This document shows positions 1-6,078 of a stretch of 40,820 bases of DNA, one piece after another. The notes under the pieces were generated by a model. That model did no database searches and had not been told where the DNA came from. It was given only the letters and a program-made list of their open reading frames with translations. Origin of the DNA: Flavobacteriales bacterium. Lineage in GTDB: Bacteria; Bacteroidota; Bacteroidia; Flavobacteriales; UBA1820. The stretch lies in assembly GCA_017620815.1 (NCBI GenBank), contig JAGAUI010000006.1:1-40820 (forward strand). The letters run 5' to 3'. A program made the position numbers and the translations under genes. Within the stretch, counting starts at the first letter, position 1; the number at the start of each line of letters is the position of its first letter.

Positions 1-298
1 CTCCGTTGTTTTTCTATTTCCTCTGAAATTGCCAAAAAATTGGGAGCCTCGAAAACCAGCTTTGCTGTGCAAAGCAAAGTCTCGGCTCTTTTTCCAATTT
101 TTTACCAAATTCTTCGGGAAAAACAAAGGGGACACTTTTTTCCTCTCGAGGAGAATATTTAAAACCACTCGCAGGTGCTACCTGCTTTTCTTCTGCTGTT
201 TTTTATATCCTTTCTTTCTTTTGTTTGGTAGACAAAAGAAAGAATGTAAGAAAATATAAGTCTCGGTAGCATTTTGTCAATGGGACGGAGAACCTAAA
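1..298. other. Gene-free, hairpin-rich A/T-rich stretch
   Basis: No convincing gene lies between the window edge and the RRM gene terminator. A 76-codon open frame at 29-259 is low-complexity (Phe, Lys, Arg) and has no family resemblance. The stretch holds two hairpins. One is a nested structure at 34-103: outer arms 34-43 and 94-103, middle arms 44-48 and 84-88, inner arms 59-65 and 69-75. The other is a short stem with arms 171-176 and 180-185 followed by TTTT. They may end transcription of a gene lying to the left of the window. That gene cannot be seen. Confidence 0.5.
34..103. other. Nested imperfect hairpin
   Basis: Three collinear perfect stems are visible. The outer 10-bp stem pairs 34-43 with 94-103, the middle 5-bp stem pairs 44-48 with 84-88, and the inner 7-bp stem pairs 59-65 with 69-75 around a TGT loop. 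A five-T bulge separates the outer and middle stems on the 3' side. Weaker pairing continues to about 25 and 112. The right arm ends in six T residues, so a terminator is possible; a structured RNA is the alternative. Confidence 0.4.
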
Positions 299-328
299 AT
301 AAAGGCAGCCCGCAGGGCTGCCTTTTAT
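299..328 (-). terminator. Terminator of the RRM protein gene
   Basis: Perfect 11-bp arms 301-311 and 315-325 enclose a GCA loop. The hairpin lies just downstream of the minus-strand RRM gene, and T residues follow on that strand. Confidence 0.75.
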
Positions 329-344
329 AGTGTCATAATAAGTA

Positions 345-926
345 TTACTCTTCGCTAGGAGTAGTGTTCTCGTTGTCATAACGACGGTAAGGACGCTGTT
401 GCATGTTTTCGCCTCTTTGATAATAAGGACGCTGCTGATATCCACCGTTGTTATTCTGACGTGGACGATAACCACCGTTATTCTGCTGCTGACGGTAATT
501 ACCATTGTTGTTCTGACGTGGACGATAACCACCGTTGTTTGGACGTTGGTATTGACCGTTGCCCTGTGGACGTTGTGGTCTTTCAGCTCTTTCTGAACGA
601 TTATTGCCACGGTTGTTGTTCTGACGTGGGCGGAATGGTCTCTGCATAGGAGCAGGGGTAGAAGGGTGAGTCTTTTTATACTCTTCGTGAGGAACAGCCT
701 CTTTAAGAGTGATAACAGAACCTTCGTATTCTACGCCTTCTAGTTCGGCAATGGCTTGAGCGGCTTTTTCATCATCGCTCATCTCTACAAATCCGTAACA
801 TTTTGAACGACCTGTCTGTGGGTCCATAATTACTTTGGAAGATGTTACTTCACCCCATTGCTCTAAAAGCATTTGCAGAGATTCTGCTGTAGTGCTTTGG
901 GATAGTTTTGCTACAAAAATTTTCAT
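345..926 (-). CDS. RRM-type RNA-binding protein with Gly/Asn/Arg/Gln-rich tail
   Basis: A 193-residue protein with one RNA-recognition motif at about residues 1-80. RNP2 is the IFVAKL stretch near the N-terminus and RNP1 is the KCYGFVEM stretch near residue 64. The rest is a low-complexity tail rich in Asn, Gly, Arg, Gln and Pro, with repeated NNGGYRPRQNNN-like units, ending in a short acidic segment. Bacteroidota commonly carry such small RRM proteins, which bind RNA and are thought to act as post-transcriptional regulators, perhaps in place of Hfq. The tail resembles a disordered RGG-like region that could promote RNA binding or assembly. The gene stands alone, with its own TAnnTTTG promoter at 1004-1011 and terminator at 299-328. 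Family assignment is firm; RNA targets are unknown. Confidence 0.92.
   Translation of the reverse strand: MKIFVAKLSQSTTAESLQMLLEQWGEVTSSKVIMDPQTGRSKCYGFVEMSDDEKAAQAIAELEGVEYEGSVITLKEAVPHEEYKKTHPSTPAPMQRPFRPRQNNNRGNNRSERAERPQRPQGNGQYQRPNNGGYRPRQNNNGNYRQQQNNGGYRPRQNNNGGYQQRPYYQRGENMQQRPYRRYDNENTTPSEE
454..536. repeat. Direct repeat in the RRM protein tail
   Basis: The same 26 bases occur at 454-479 and 511-536, 57 bp apart, with a partial third copy near 621. The repeat lies inside the coding sequence and encodes the NGGYRPRQN unit. Such repeats can expand or contract by slippage or recombination. Confidence 0.85.
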
Positions 927-1003
927 TAAAAAAATGATGTAAAAATTAAAAAATTAAATAAATATACTTATGTCTATGTTTGGGTTCTTTTCAAATGAGG
1001 GGA

Positions 1004-1011
1004 CAAATATA
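1004..1011 (-). promoter_or_regulatory. Bacteroidota -7 box, RRM gene
   Basis: TATATTTG on the minus strand matches TAnnTTTG exactly. It implies a leader of roughly 70 nt before the start at 926. No clear -33 TTTG was seen. Confidence 0.55.
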
Positions 1012-1057
1012 CAACTAAAAATAAATCATAAGACTTTTTATTTAGAAATTTGTTGAT

Positions 1058-1065
1058 TATTTTTG
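1058..1065 (+). promoter_or_regulatory. Bacteroidota -7 box, small ORF-mrp-nifU operon
   Basis: TATTTTTG matches TAnnTTTG and lies 33 bp before the ATG at 1098. It is divergent from the RRM gene promoter. Its position supports the small ORF being transcribed with mrp. Confidence 0.5.
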
Positions 1066-1097
1066 AAGCCCGAAATCAAAACCACATCTTATAGCCA

Positions 1098-1319
1098 ATG
1101 ACACAGGTTTTAAGACGATATGCTTCTAGGTATGGACTGGGTGTTTCTTCCCGTCTGGCAGCTCGTATGTCTGTGAGAACCAATAGTATGCGTTCGTTCA
1201 TGATATATAGTGCTTTTTTTACATTGGGAGCATCGTTTGTGCTGTATCTGGCAATGGCTGGACTGCTTAAAGTAAAAGATTTGGTATTTAAACCACGACG
1301 TTCGGTATTTGATTTGTAA
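1098..1319 (+). CDS. Small putative membrane protein upstream of mrp
   Basis: I do not recognise a family for this 73-residue ORF. It has a basic N-terminal half (several Arg, net positive), one probable transmembrane helix at about residues 34-58 (SFMIYSAFF to YLAMAGL) and a short basic C-terminus. An in-frame TAG sits two codons upstream of the ATG, so the start is fixed if the ORF is real. A TAnnTTTG box at 1058-1065 lies at a suitable distance, and mrp starts 33 bp after its stop, which would place it first in the mrp-nifU operon. Open frames on the opposite strand here are less plausible. Whether it is translated is uncertain. Confidence 0.5.
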   Translation: MTQVLRRYASRYGLGVSSRLAARMSVRTNSMRSFMIYSAFFTLGASFVLYLAMAGLLKVKDLVFKPRRSVFDL

Positions 1320-1352
1320 AAAGAGGAGTAAATAACATAAAAAGATAAAGAA

Positions 1353-2420
1353 ATGAATATTGAAAAGGAAAAGATATTGGAGGCTTTGCGTCCCATTATG
1401 ATGCCTAGTACATCTATGGATATAGTAGATGCAGGAGGTATACGTGATATAATGATAGAAGATAACGCTATTCATGTAGAGGCTGTGATATTTTCCCCAG
1501 CTATGAACATGCGTCGTAAGACAGAAAATCAGATAATTTATCTCATAGAAAAACTATATCCACAGGCACGTATCACTGTACGTGTAGGCAGTGAAAAACC
1601 TTCTGATGATAAAATAGCACCTGTTGAGACCTCGATATCACATGTTAAGCATATCATAGCCATAGCATCGGGTAAGGGTGGTGTAGGTAAATCTACCCTT
1701 TCTGCCAATCTGGCTATAGCACTCTCTCGTAAGGGTTATCGTGTGGGACTAGTGGATGCCGATATCTATGGCCCTTCTATGCCTATAATGTTTAACGTGG
1801 AGGACGCTATGCCTCTTGCTGTACGCGAAGGTGATAAAGATATGATGGCTCCTATAGAGGCATATGGGGTTAAATTACAATCCATAGGTTTTTTTGCTAA
1901 AGCAGGTCAGGCAATGGCTTGGCGTGGAGCTATGGCTACCAAAGCCCTCCAACAGATGATATTTGAAACAGTATGGGGCGAACTAGATTTTTTGCTCATA
2001 GATATGCCTCCGGGAACAGGAGATATACACCTCACACTTACAGGTGCCCTTCCTCTTACAGGGTCTATCATCATCACTACACCACAGAACGTAGCTCTTA
2101 ATGATGCACAACGTGGTATAGAACTATTCCGCAATGACAATATCAATGTCCCAGTGATAGGAATAGTGGAAAATATGTCATATTTCACTCCTGCCGAACT
2201 ACCCGAAAACAAATACTATATATTTGGTAAGCATGGAGGTAAAAACTTGGCAGAAGATTATGGTATCCCATTTTTGGGAGAGATACCACTAGTACAGTCC
2301 ATACGCGAGGCTTCCGATGCAGGACAGCCTATAGCACTAGCCGATGATAGTCCGCTATCTCGTGCATTTGCCGATGTGGCCGATAGCATAGTCCTATATG
2401 CCGAAAAGTCTATCCAGTAG
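1353..2420 (+). CDS. mrp: Mrp/ApbC-type P-loop ATPase, iron-sulfur cluster carrier
   Basis: A 355-residue protein with an N-terminal MIP18/DUF59-like domain (about 1-85) and a ParA/MinD-like ATPase domain. The deviant Walker A motif is at residues 107-114 (GKGGVGKS), the nucleotide-binding DADIYGPS segment follows, and there is a DMPPGTGD motif. The family binds and transfers Fe-S clusters to apoproteins in the cytoplasm. The CxxC of E. coli ApbC after the ENMS motif is absent: the corresponding segment reads SYFTPAELPENKYY, a pattern I associate with Bacteroidota homologues. A NifU-like gene starts 3 bp after its stop, which supports an Fe-S role. An AGGAG lies too far upstream (about 25 nt) to act as a normal ribosome-binding site. 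Confidence 0.93.
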   Translation: MNIEKEKILEALRPIMMPSTSMDIVDAGGIRDIMIEDNAIHVEAVIFSPAMNMRRKTENQIIYLIEKLYPQARITVRVGSEKPSDDKIAPVETSISHVKHIIAIASGKGGVGKSTLSANLAIALSRKGYRVGLVDADIYGPSMPIMFNVEDAMPLAVREGDKDMMAPIEAYGVKLQSIGFFAKAGQAMAWRGAMATKALQQMIFETVWGELDFLLIDMPPGTGDIHLTLTGALPLTGSIIITTPQNVALNDAQRGIELFRNDNINVPVIGIVENMSYFTPAELPENKYYIFGKHGGKNLAEDYGIPFLGEIPLVQSIREASDAGQPIALADDSPLSRAFADVADSIVLYAEKSIQ

Positions 2421-2423
2421 ATA

Positions 2424-2708
2424 ATGAATACACAGGAAGATTATAAAACACTAGCACAGCACGGAATAGATGACGTCCGTGCTGTTTTGCTAGGTGATGG
2501 AGGAGATATACATCTAGAAGGAGTAGACAAGGAAGGAAAAGTGGTCTATGTATCTCTTCTAGGGGTGTGTGCTGGTTGTATGATGAGTGAAGTTACTCTA
2601 TCTACGCTGGTTAAAGGCAGTATAAAAAAATACTTGCCACAGGTGGAAGAAGTGATAAATGTAGGCGGTGGTTATGAGGATTGTGAGGGAGGGAATAGTT
2701 TTTTATAA
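2424..2708 (+). CDS. NifU-like Fe-S scaffold domain protein
   Basis: A 94-residue protein consisting only of the NifU C-terminal-type domain. The cluster-binding CxxC is at residues 49-52 (GVCAGC), in the usual position after a beta strand and before a Met-rich helix. This domain binds a [4Fe-4S] or [2Fe-2S] cluster between two subunits and passes it on to apoproteins. It sits 3 bp downstream of mrp, almost certainly in the same transcript, so the pair probably works together in cluster delivery. The C-terminal end (GYEDCEGG) has an extra Cys of unknown importance. Confidence 0.9.
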   Translation: MNTQEDYKTLAQHGIDDVRAVLLGDGGDIHLEGVDKEGKVVYVSLLGVCAGCMMSEVTLSTLVKGSIKKYLPQVEEVINVGGGYEDCEGGNSFL

Positions 2709-2783
2709 TGAAAGAAAATAAAAAATAAGACTTAAAAAGCACGCTATTTTACGACCGATAGAGGTAAATCCAAAAGTCTTTAT

Positions 2784-2791
2784 TACATTTG
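2784..2791 (+). promoter_or_regulatory. Bacteroidota -7 box, queD-lpxH-GHMP operon
   Basis: TACATTTG is an exact TAnnTTTG match about 45-50 bp before queD. I saw no convincing -33 element. Confidence 0.55.
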
Positions 2792-2836
2792 CAAAACGGG
2801 CATAGTTATGATTAAAACTCTATGCACGATGATTAT

Positions 2837-3295
2837 ATGTCTGTAATACGCGTTACCAAAGAATTTACATTTGAAGCGGCACATGCTCTGTATAACTATG
2901 ACGGGCAGTGTTCCAATATACATGGGCATTCATATCGTTTTTTTGTAACGGTAAAAGGTAGCCCGGTGTGTGATATCAACCACCCCAAAAATGGTATGGT
3001 GATGGATTTCTCTTGCCTTAAAGAGATAGTAAACCGTCATGTGATAGAACCACTTGACCATAGTCTGATGGTGTATAATTTATCCCCTCAAGCCGATATT
3101 CGCACTTCATTGGCTGGTAAGGGAGTGGGTATGAAGATAGTGGAATGTCCTTATCCGCCTACGTGTGAGATGTTGCTCTCTGATTTGGCGGTCAAGATAA
3201 AGGCTTCGCTACCAGAGGGTGTAGAGCTACATCGTCTGCGTCTGCACGAGACTGCCACTTCCTATGCCGAATGGTGTGCTAGTGATAACGAATAG
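2837..3295 (+). CDS. queD: 6-carboxy-5,6,7,8-tetrahydropterin synthase (QueD/PTPS family)
   Basis: The product (152 aa) belongs to the 6-pyruvoyltetrahydropterin synthase fold. In bacteria this enzyme usually converts dihydroneopterin triphosphate to 6-carboxytetrahydropterin for queuosine and other deazapurines. The zinc-binding histidines are the His of FEAAHAL and the HGHSY pair. The catalytic Cys precedes the latter (GQCSNIHGH). The LDHS pair and the Glu of LHETATS complete the active site. An ATG five codons further upstream (2822) is also open, but the MSVIRVTKEF start matches the usual N-terminus of Bacteroidales homologues. lpxH follows after 23 bp. No other queuosine gene is in the window. 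Confidence 0.88.
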   Translation: MSVIRVTKEFTFEAAHALYNYDGQCSNIHGHSYRFFVTVKGSPVCDINHPKNGMVMDFSCLKEIVNRHVIEPLDHSLMVYNLSPQADIRTSLAGKGVGMKIVECPYPPTCEMLLSDLAVKIKASLPEGVELHRLRLHETATSYAEWCASDNE

Positions 3296-3318
3296 CTGGG
3301 GTATATAAATAGATATAG

Positions 3319-4101
3319 ATGGAAAAGATAAAAATAGATTTAGAAGAGGGGAAAAAAGTATATTTTATATCGGATACTCATCTAGGTATAGGGGGTAGTT
3401 TGCGTACGATAGAAAAAGAAAAAAAAGTTGTAGCATGGCTGGATGAGATGCGTCCTACGTGTGCTGCACTTGTCATGTGTGGGGATATATTTGATTTCTG
3501 GTATGAATGGAAAAAGGTAGTTCCCCGCGGGTATATAAGACTTATGGCGGCCATAGCTCGTTATACCGATAGTGGTATTCCTGTTTATTTCTTTACTGGA
3601 AATCACGATATGTGGTCAAATAATTATATGATAGAACACTTGTCTGTAATCCAATATCATGACCCTGTGGAGTTTGAAATATCGGGACGTAGATTCTTGG
3701 TGGGACATGGTGATGGACTGGGGCCCGGTGACCACAAATTCAAGGCTATGAAGGCTCTCTTTAAAAACAAAGTGGCACGATGGATGTTCTCTCATCTTTT
3801 ACATCCAGACTGGGCGGTAGGTATAGCAGATTATTTCTCTCGTCGCTCCCGTACAGCTACAGGAAGTGGAGATAAGATATATATGGGAGATGATAAGGAG
3901 TGGTTGTATCTTTTCTGTCGTGATACACTATCAAGTGGGGACAAGTATGATTATTTTGTATTTGGACATAGACATTTGCTTATAGACAAGACTCTAGAGG
4001 GAGGCTCTCGTTATGTGAATCTAGGAGACTGGATAACGTATGATAGCTATGGTGTATGGGATGGCAAAAATTTTGAAGTGAAACACTATCCAGACCTATG
4101 A
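3319..4101 (+). CDS. lpxH: UDP-2,3-diacylglucosamine diphosphatase (LpxH-type)
   Basis: A 260-residue calcineurin-like metallophosphoesterase. All metal-site motifs are present: DTH at residues 19-21, GDIFDF with D56, GNHD at 94-97, GHGDG at 129-133 and GHRH at 216-219. The HGDGLGPGDHKFK segment and the following aromatic cap helices match LpxH of Bacteroidota. The enzyme hydrolyses UDP-2,3-diacylglucosamine to lipid X and UMP at the inner face of the cytoplasmic membrane, in lipid A synthesis. Its stop overlaps the start of the GHMP kinase gene (ATGA at 4098-4101), so the two are translationally coupled. Confidence 0.9.
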   Translation: MEKIKIDLEEGKKVYFISDTHLGIGGSLRTIEKEKKVVAWLDEMRPTCAALVMCGDIFDFWYEWKKVVPRGYIRLMAAIARYTDSGIPVYFFTGNHDMWSNNYMIEHLSVIQYHDPVEFEISGRRFLVGHGDGLGPGDHKFKAMKALFKNKVARWMFSHLLHPDWAVGIADYFSRRSRTATGSGDKIYMGDDKEWLYLFCRDTLSSGDKYDYFVFGHRHLLIDKTLEGGSRYVNLGDWITYDSYGVWDGKNFEVKHYPDL

Positions 4102-5015
4102 AAAAAGAATATTTCGGGCACGGAAAACTAATGCTTACAGGCGAATACACTGTGCTGGATGGGGCTACTTCGCTTGCTTTACGTACGCGAGTGGGGCAAC
4201 GTCTTATAGTGTCGCCTAGTCCAGATATGGAAAAAGCTCTGCTATGGGAGAGTATAGACAGTAATGGCAGGGAATGGTTCTGGGGGGTGTTTTCTCCTGC
4301 GGGAGAGGTGATGTCGGCTACAGATATGGCTACATCGGCACGCCTTTCCTCTTTCCTCAAAGTATGTATAGATAAAAATCCAAGTTTTAATATAGCAGGT
4401 CTTACGGCTCGTGTGGAGAGTGAGTTTGACCTATCGTGGGGATTGGGTAGTTCTTCATCTCTTATATATGTCCTCTCTAGATGGGCAGATGTAAATCCAT
4501 ATGATATACTCAACGAGGCTTTTACTGGTAGCGGATACGATATAGCGGCAGCACAGCCTTCACAGCACAATGCTTTACTATATAGACTTAAAGACAAATC
4601 TCCGCAATGGGAAGATGTAGATTTTATACCTTCATTTGCAAACGAATTATTCTTTGTTTACAGCGGGCAGAAACAGAATTCGCGGGAAGGCATAAAGGCA
4701 TATCGCACTCTTTCTCGGGAGAAAAGATGTGCTGTCATTCCTATGATAGATGATATAAGTAAAAAAATATTGTGTGCAGATACTCTATCAAGTTTTGAAG
4801 AATGTATAGAAGAACACGAGAAAATTATGTCTTCTCTGCTGGAAATTGAGAGCATTGGACGTAAAAATTTCCCCGATTTTACTACAGGAAGTGTTAAAAG
4901 TTTGGGCGCATGGGGCGGAGATTTCTTTCTGGCGACAGGAAAAGATGCCCCAGAGTACTTTAAGAGCAAGGGTTATGACATTATTTTGCCATTTGCCTCA
5001 CTTATAGAAAAATAA
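4098..5015 (+). CDS. GHMP-superfamily kinase, GYDIA type
   Basis: A 305-residue small-molecule kinase of the galactokinase/homoserine/mevalonate/phosphomevalonate superfamily. Motif 1 (GKLMLTGEYTVLDGA) lies at residues 9-23, the ATP-binding Gly/Ser loop GLGSSS at 115-120 and the diagnostic GYDIA pentapeptide at 146-150. The fold resembles mevalonate kinases. GYDIA-type members are typical of Bacteroidota, but their substrate is, to my knowledge, not settled. The 4-bp overlap with lpxH suggests coordinated synthesis with lipid A; an isoprenoid or sugar phosphate substrate is possible. No other mevalonate-pathway gene is visible here. Confidence 0.85.
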   Translation: MKKEYFGHGKLMLTGEYTVLDGATSLALRTRVGQRLIVSPSPDMEKALLWESIDSNGREWFWGVFSPAGEVMSATDMATSARLSSFLKVCIDKNPSFNIAGLTARVESEFDLSWGLGSSSSLIYVLSRWADVNPYDILNEAFTGSGYDIAAAQPSQHNALLYRLKDKSPQWEDVDFIPSFANELFFVYSGQKQNSREGIKAYRTLSREKRCAVIPMIDDISKKILCADTLSSFEECIEEHEKIMSSLLEIESIGRKNFPDFTTGSVKSLGAWGGDFFLATGKDAPEYFKSKGYDIILPFASLIEK

Positions 5016-5026
5016 CAGTCTATATA

Positions 5027-5057
5027 TTTGGTACTTTCATAGGATAGAGTATTTTTG
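5027..5057 (+). promoter_or_regulatory. Bacteroidota promoter, DUF2795 gene
   Basis: A -33 TTTG at 5027-5030 and a -7 TATTTTTG at 5050-5057 are separated by 19 bp. This is a full match to the Bacteroidota sigma consensus and one of the best promoters in the window. Confidence 0.7.
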
Positions 5058-5104
5058 CAGTCTGAAAATTAAGAAAACCTAAATAATCAAAAACGTAAGA
5101 AAAT

Positions 5105-5326
5105 ATGTATTGGACACTTGAATTAGCACAATATCTTTCAGATGCACCTTGGCCAGCTACCAAGGACGAACTTATAGACTACGCTATCCGTACGGGAGCT
5201 CCTCTAGAGGTTGTGGAAAACCTTCAAGCTACAGAAGATGAAGGCGAAGTATATGAATCTATGGAAGAACTATGGCCCGATTTCCCTACAGATGAAGACT
5301 TTCTGTGGAATGAGGAGGAGTATTGA
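5105..5326 (+). CDS. DUF2795 family small acidic protein
   Basis: A 73-residue acidic protein matching the DUF2795 pattern found across Bacteroidota: an N-terminal helix (YWTLELAQYL), the APWPATKDELIDYAIR segment, and a C-terminal tail rich in Glu, Asp and Trp (MEELWPDFPTDEDF). The family is predicted cytoplasmic and has no established function. The near-invariant N-terminus implies strong purifying selection. It is a single-gene unit with a canonical promoter (5027-5057) and a strong terminator (5360-5394). Confidence 0.9.
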   Translation: MYWTLELAQYLSDAPWPATKDELIDYAIRTGAPLEVVENLQATEDEGEVYESMEELWPDFPTDEDFLWNEEEY

Positions 5327-5359
5327 TGAGATAAGTATTTAATCTTTAGGAACTTTATA

Positions 5360-5394
5360 CAGCAAAGTCCAGCGGACTTTGCTGTTTTTTTTTT
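5360..5394 (+). terminator. Terminator of the DUF2795 gene
   Basis: Arms 5360-5370 and 5374-5384 pair perfectly around AGC, and the stem is followed by ten T residues. Confidence 0.9.
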
Positions 5395-5428
5395 GAGTAA
5401 TGATGAAAAATAATTTAATGGTGTGGGG

Positions 5429-5457
5429 TTTGTTTTGGATTTTTATACATATTTTTG
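5429..5457 (+). promoter_or_regulatory. Bacteroidota promoter, small secreted protein gene
   Basis: The -7 box TATTTTTG is at 5450-5457, with a TTTG at 5429-5432 and 17-bp spacing, slightly short. A leader of about 45 nt precedes the ATG at 5508. Confidence 0.5.
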
Positions 5458-5507
5458 TTTTAAATATTTAAATAAAAATTGTTTAACATATAAAAATAAT
5501 ACTAGCA

Positions 5508-5969
5508 ATGAAAAAATTATTCTTAATGGTAGTAGTGACATTACTTACTATGTCATATGCATCTGCACAATGGAAAACCTACTATGTCGTAGAGCAGGTA
5601 GGACAAGAAAATCCATATATGAGTTATTTTAAAATAGACTGGAACAATAAGTTCTTTTTCCTAGATTCAGATAGTGAAGATGAAACAAAGTGTCCTATGA
5701 AAAACTTCAAGGAAAGCGGTAATAAAAAGACATTTGATGTGTATTATACTCCATCTGTAGGTGGAGGTAAGCACTGTAGTGTGGTCTTTGAAACCGATGC
5801 CGATGGCAAAATGACCCTTACACAGATTCTCTCTGGTGGAAAGCAGACTTATATCATCTCAGATAAAAAACCTCTTAAAAGCGCAGCTGGAGATAGCAAA
5901 GGAGACTCCAAAGGGTTCTTGAAAGGTGGAGTTGATAAGGTAAAAGGTATCTTCAAAAAGAAAAACTAG
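5508..5969 (+). CDS. Small secreted protein of unknown function
   Basis: I do not recognise a family. The 153-residue product starts with a clear Sec signal peptide (MKKLFLMVVV... to ASAQ, cleavage likely after Ala20). The mature part begins with aromatic beta-strand-like sequence (WKTYYVVEQ, YFKIDWNNKFFF), contains two Cys (in the KCPMK and KHCSV contexts) that could form a disulfide, and ends in a Lys/Gly/Asp-rich low-complexity tail (about 120-153, KGGVDKVKGIFKKKN). The tail is not a recognisable type IX secretion C-terminal domain, so a periplasmic location is more likely. It is monocistronic, with its own promoter and terminator. Confidence 0.8.
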   Translation: MKKLFLMVVVTLLTMSYASAQWKTYYVVEQVGQENPYMSYFKIDWNNKFFFLDSDSEDETKCPMKNFKESGNKKTFDVYYTPSVGGGKHCSVVFETDADGKMTLTQILSGGKQTYIISDKKPLKSAAGDSKGDSKGFLKGGVDKVKGIFKKKN

Positions 5970-6022
5970 AAACATGTAGTGGAATTGACATGTGAGGCAG
6001 AGTCTTGTAACACTCTGATGAT

Positions 6023-6056
6023 AAAAAAAGAGCAGACGACGTCTGCTCTTTTTTAT
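6023..6056. terminator. Bidirectional terminator
   Basis: Perfect 14-bp arms 6024-6037 and 6041-6054 have A-rich and T-rich outer ends. The hairpin serves both the secreted protein gene (plus) and the convergent zinc-finger membrane protein gene (minus). Confidence 0.9.
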
Positions 6057-6078
6057 TTTAAATGTGTATGGATTGTGT

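Noticed and set aside
29-259. 76-codon open frame on the plus strand at the left edge
   Set aside because: Low-complexity composition (Phe, Lys, Arg), runs through the nested hairpin, no promoter or family resemblance.
203-610. 135-codon minus-strand frame overlapping the RRM gene
   Set aside because: It is an out-of-frame shadow of the repeat-rich tail of the RRM gene, with a Val/Thr/Ile-rich artefactual sequence.
440-650. Repeats here as a CRISPR array
   Set aside because: The repeats encode in-frame peptide units of the RRM tail, spacing and spacers are coding, and no Cas gene is present.
2709-2836. preQ1 riboswitch before queD
   Set aside because: I could not find a convincing stem-loop and A-rich tail of the preQ1 aptamer; only a promoter box is supportable.
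5423-5632. 69-codon plus-strand frame before and across the secreted protein gene
   Set aside because: It overlaps the promoter region and the signal-peptide start of the convincing gene in another frame.
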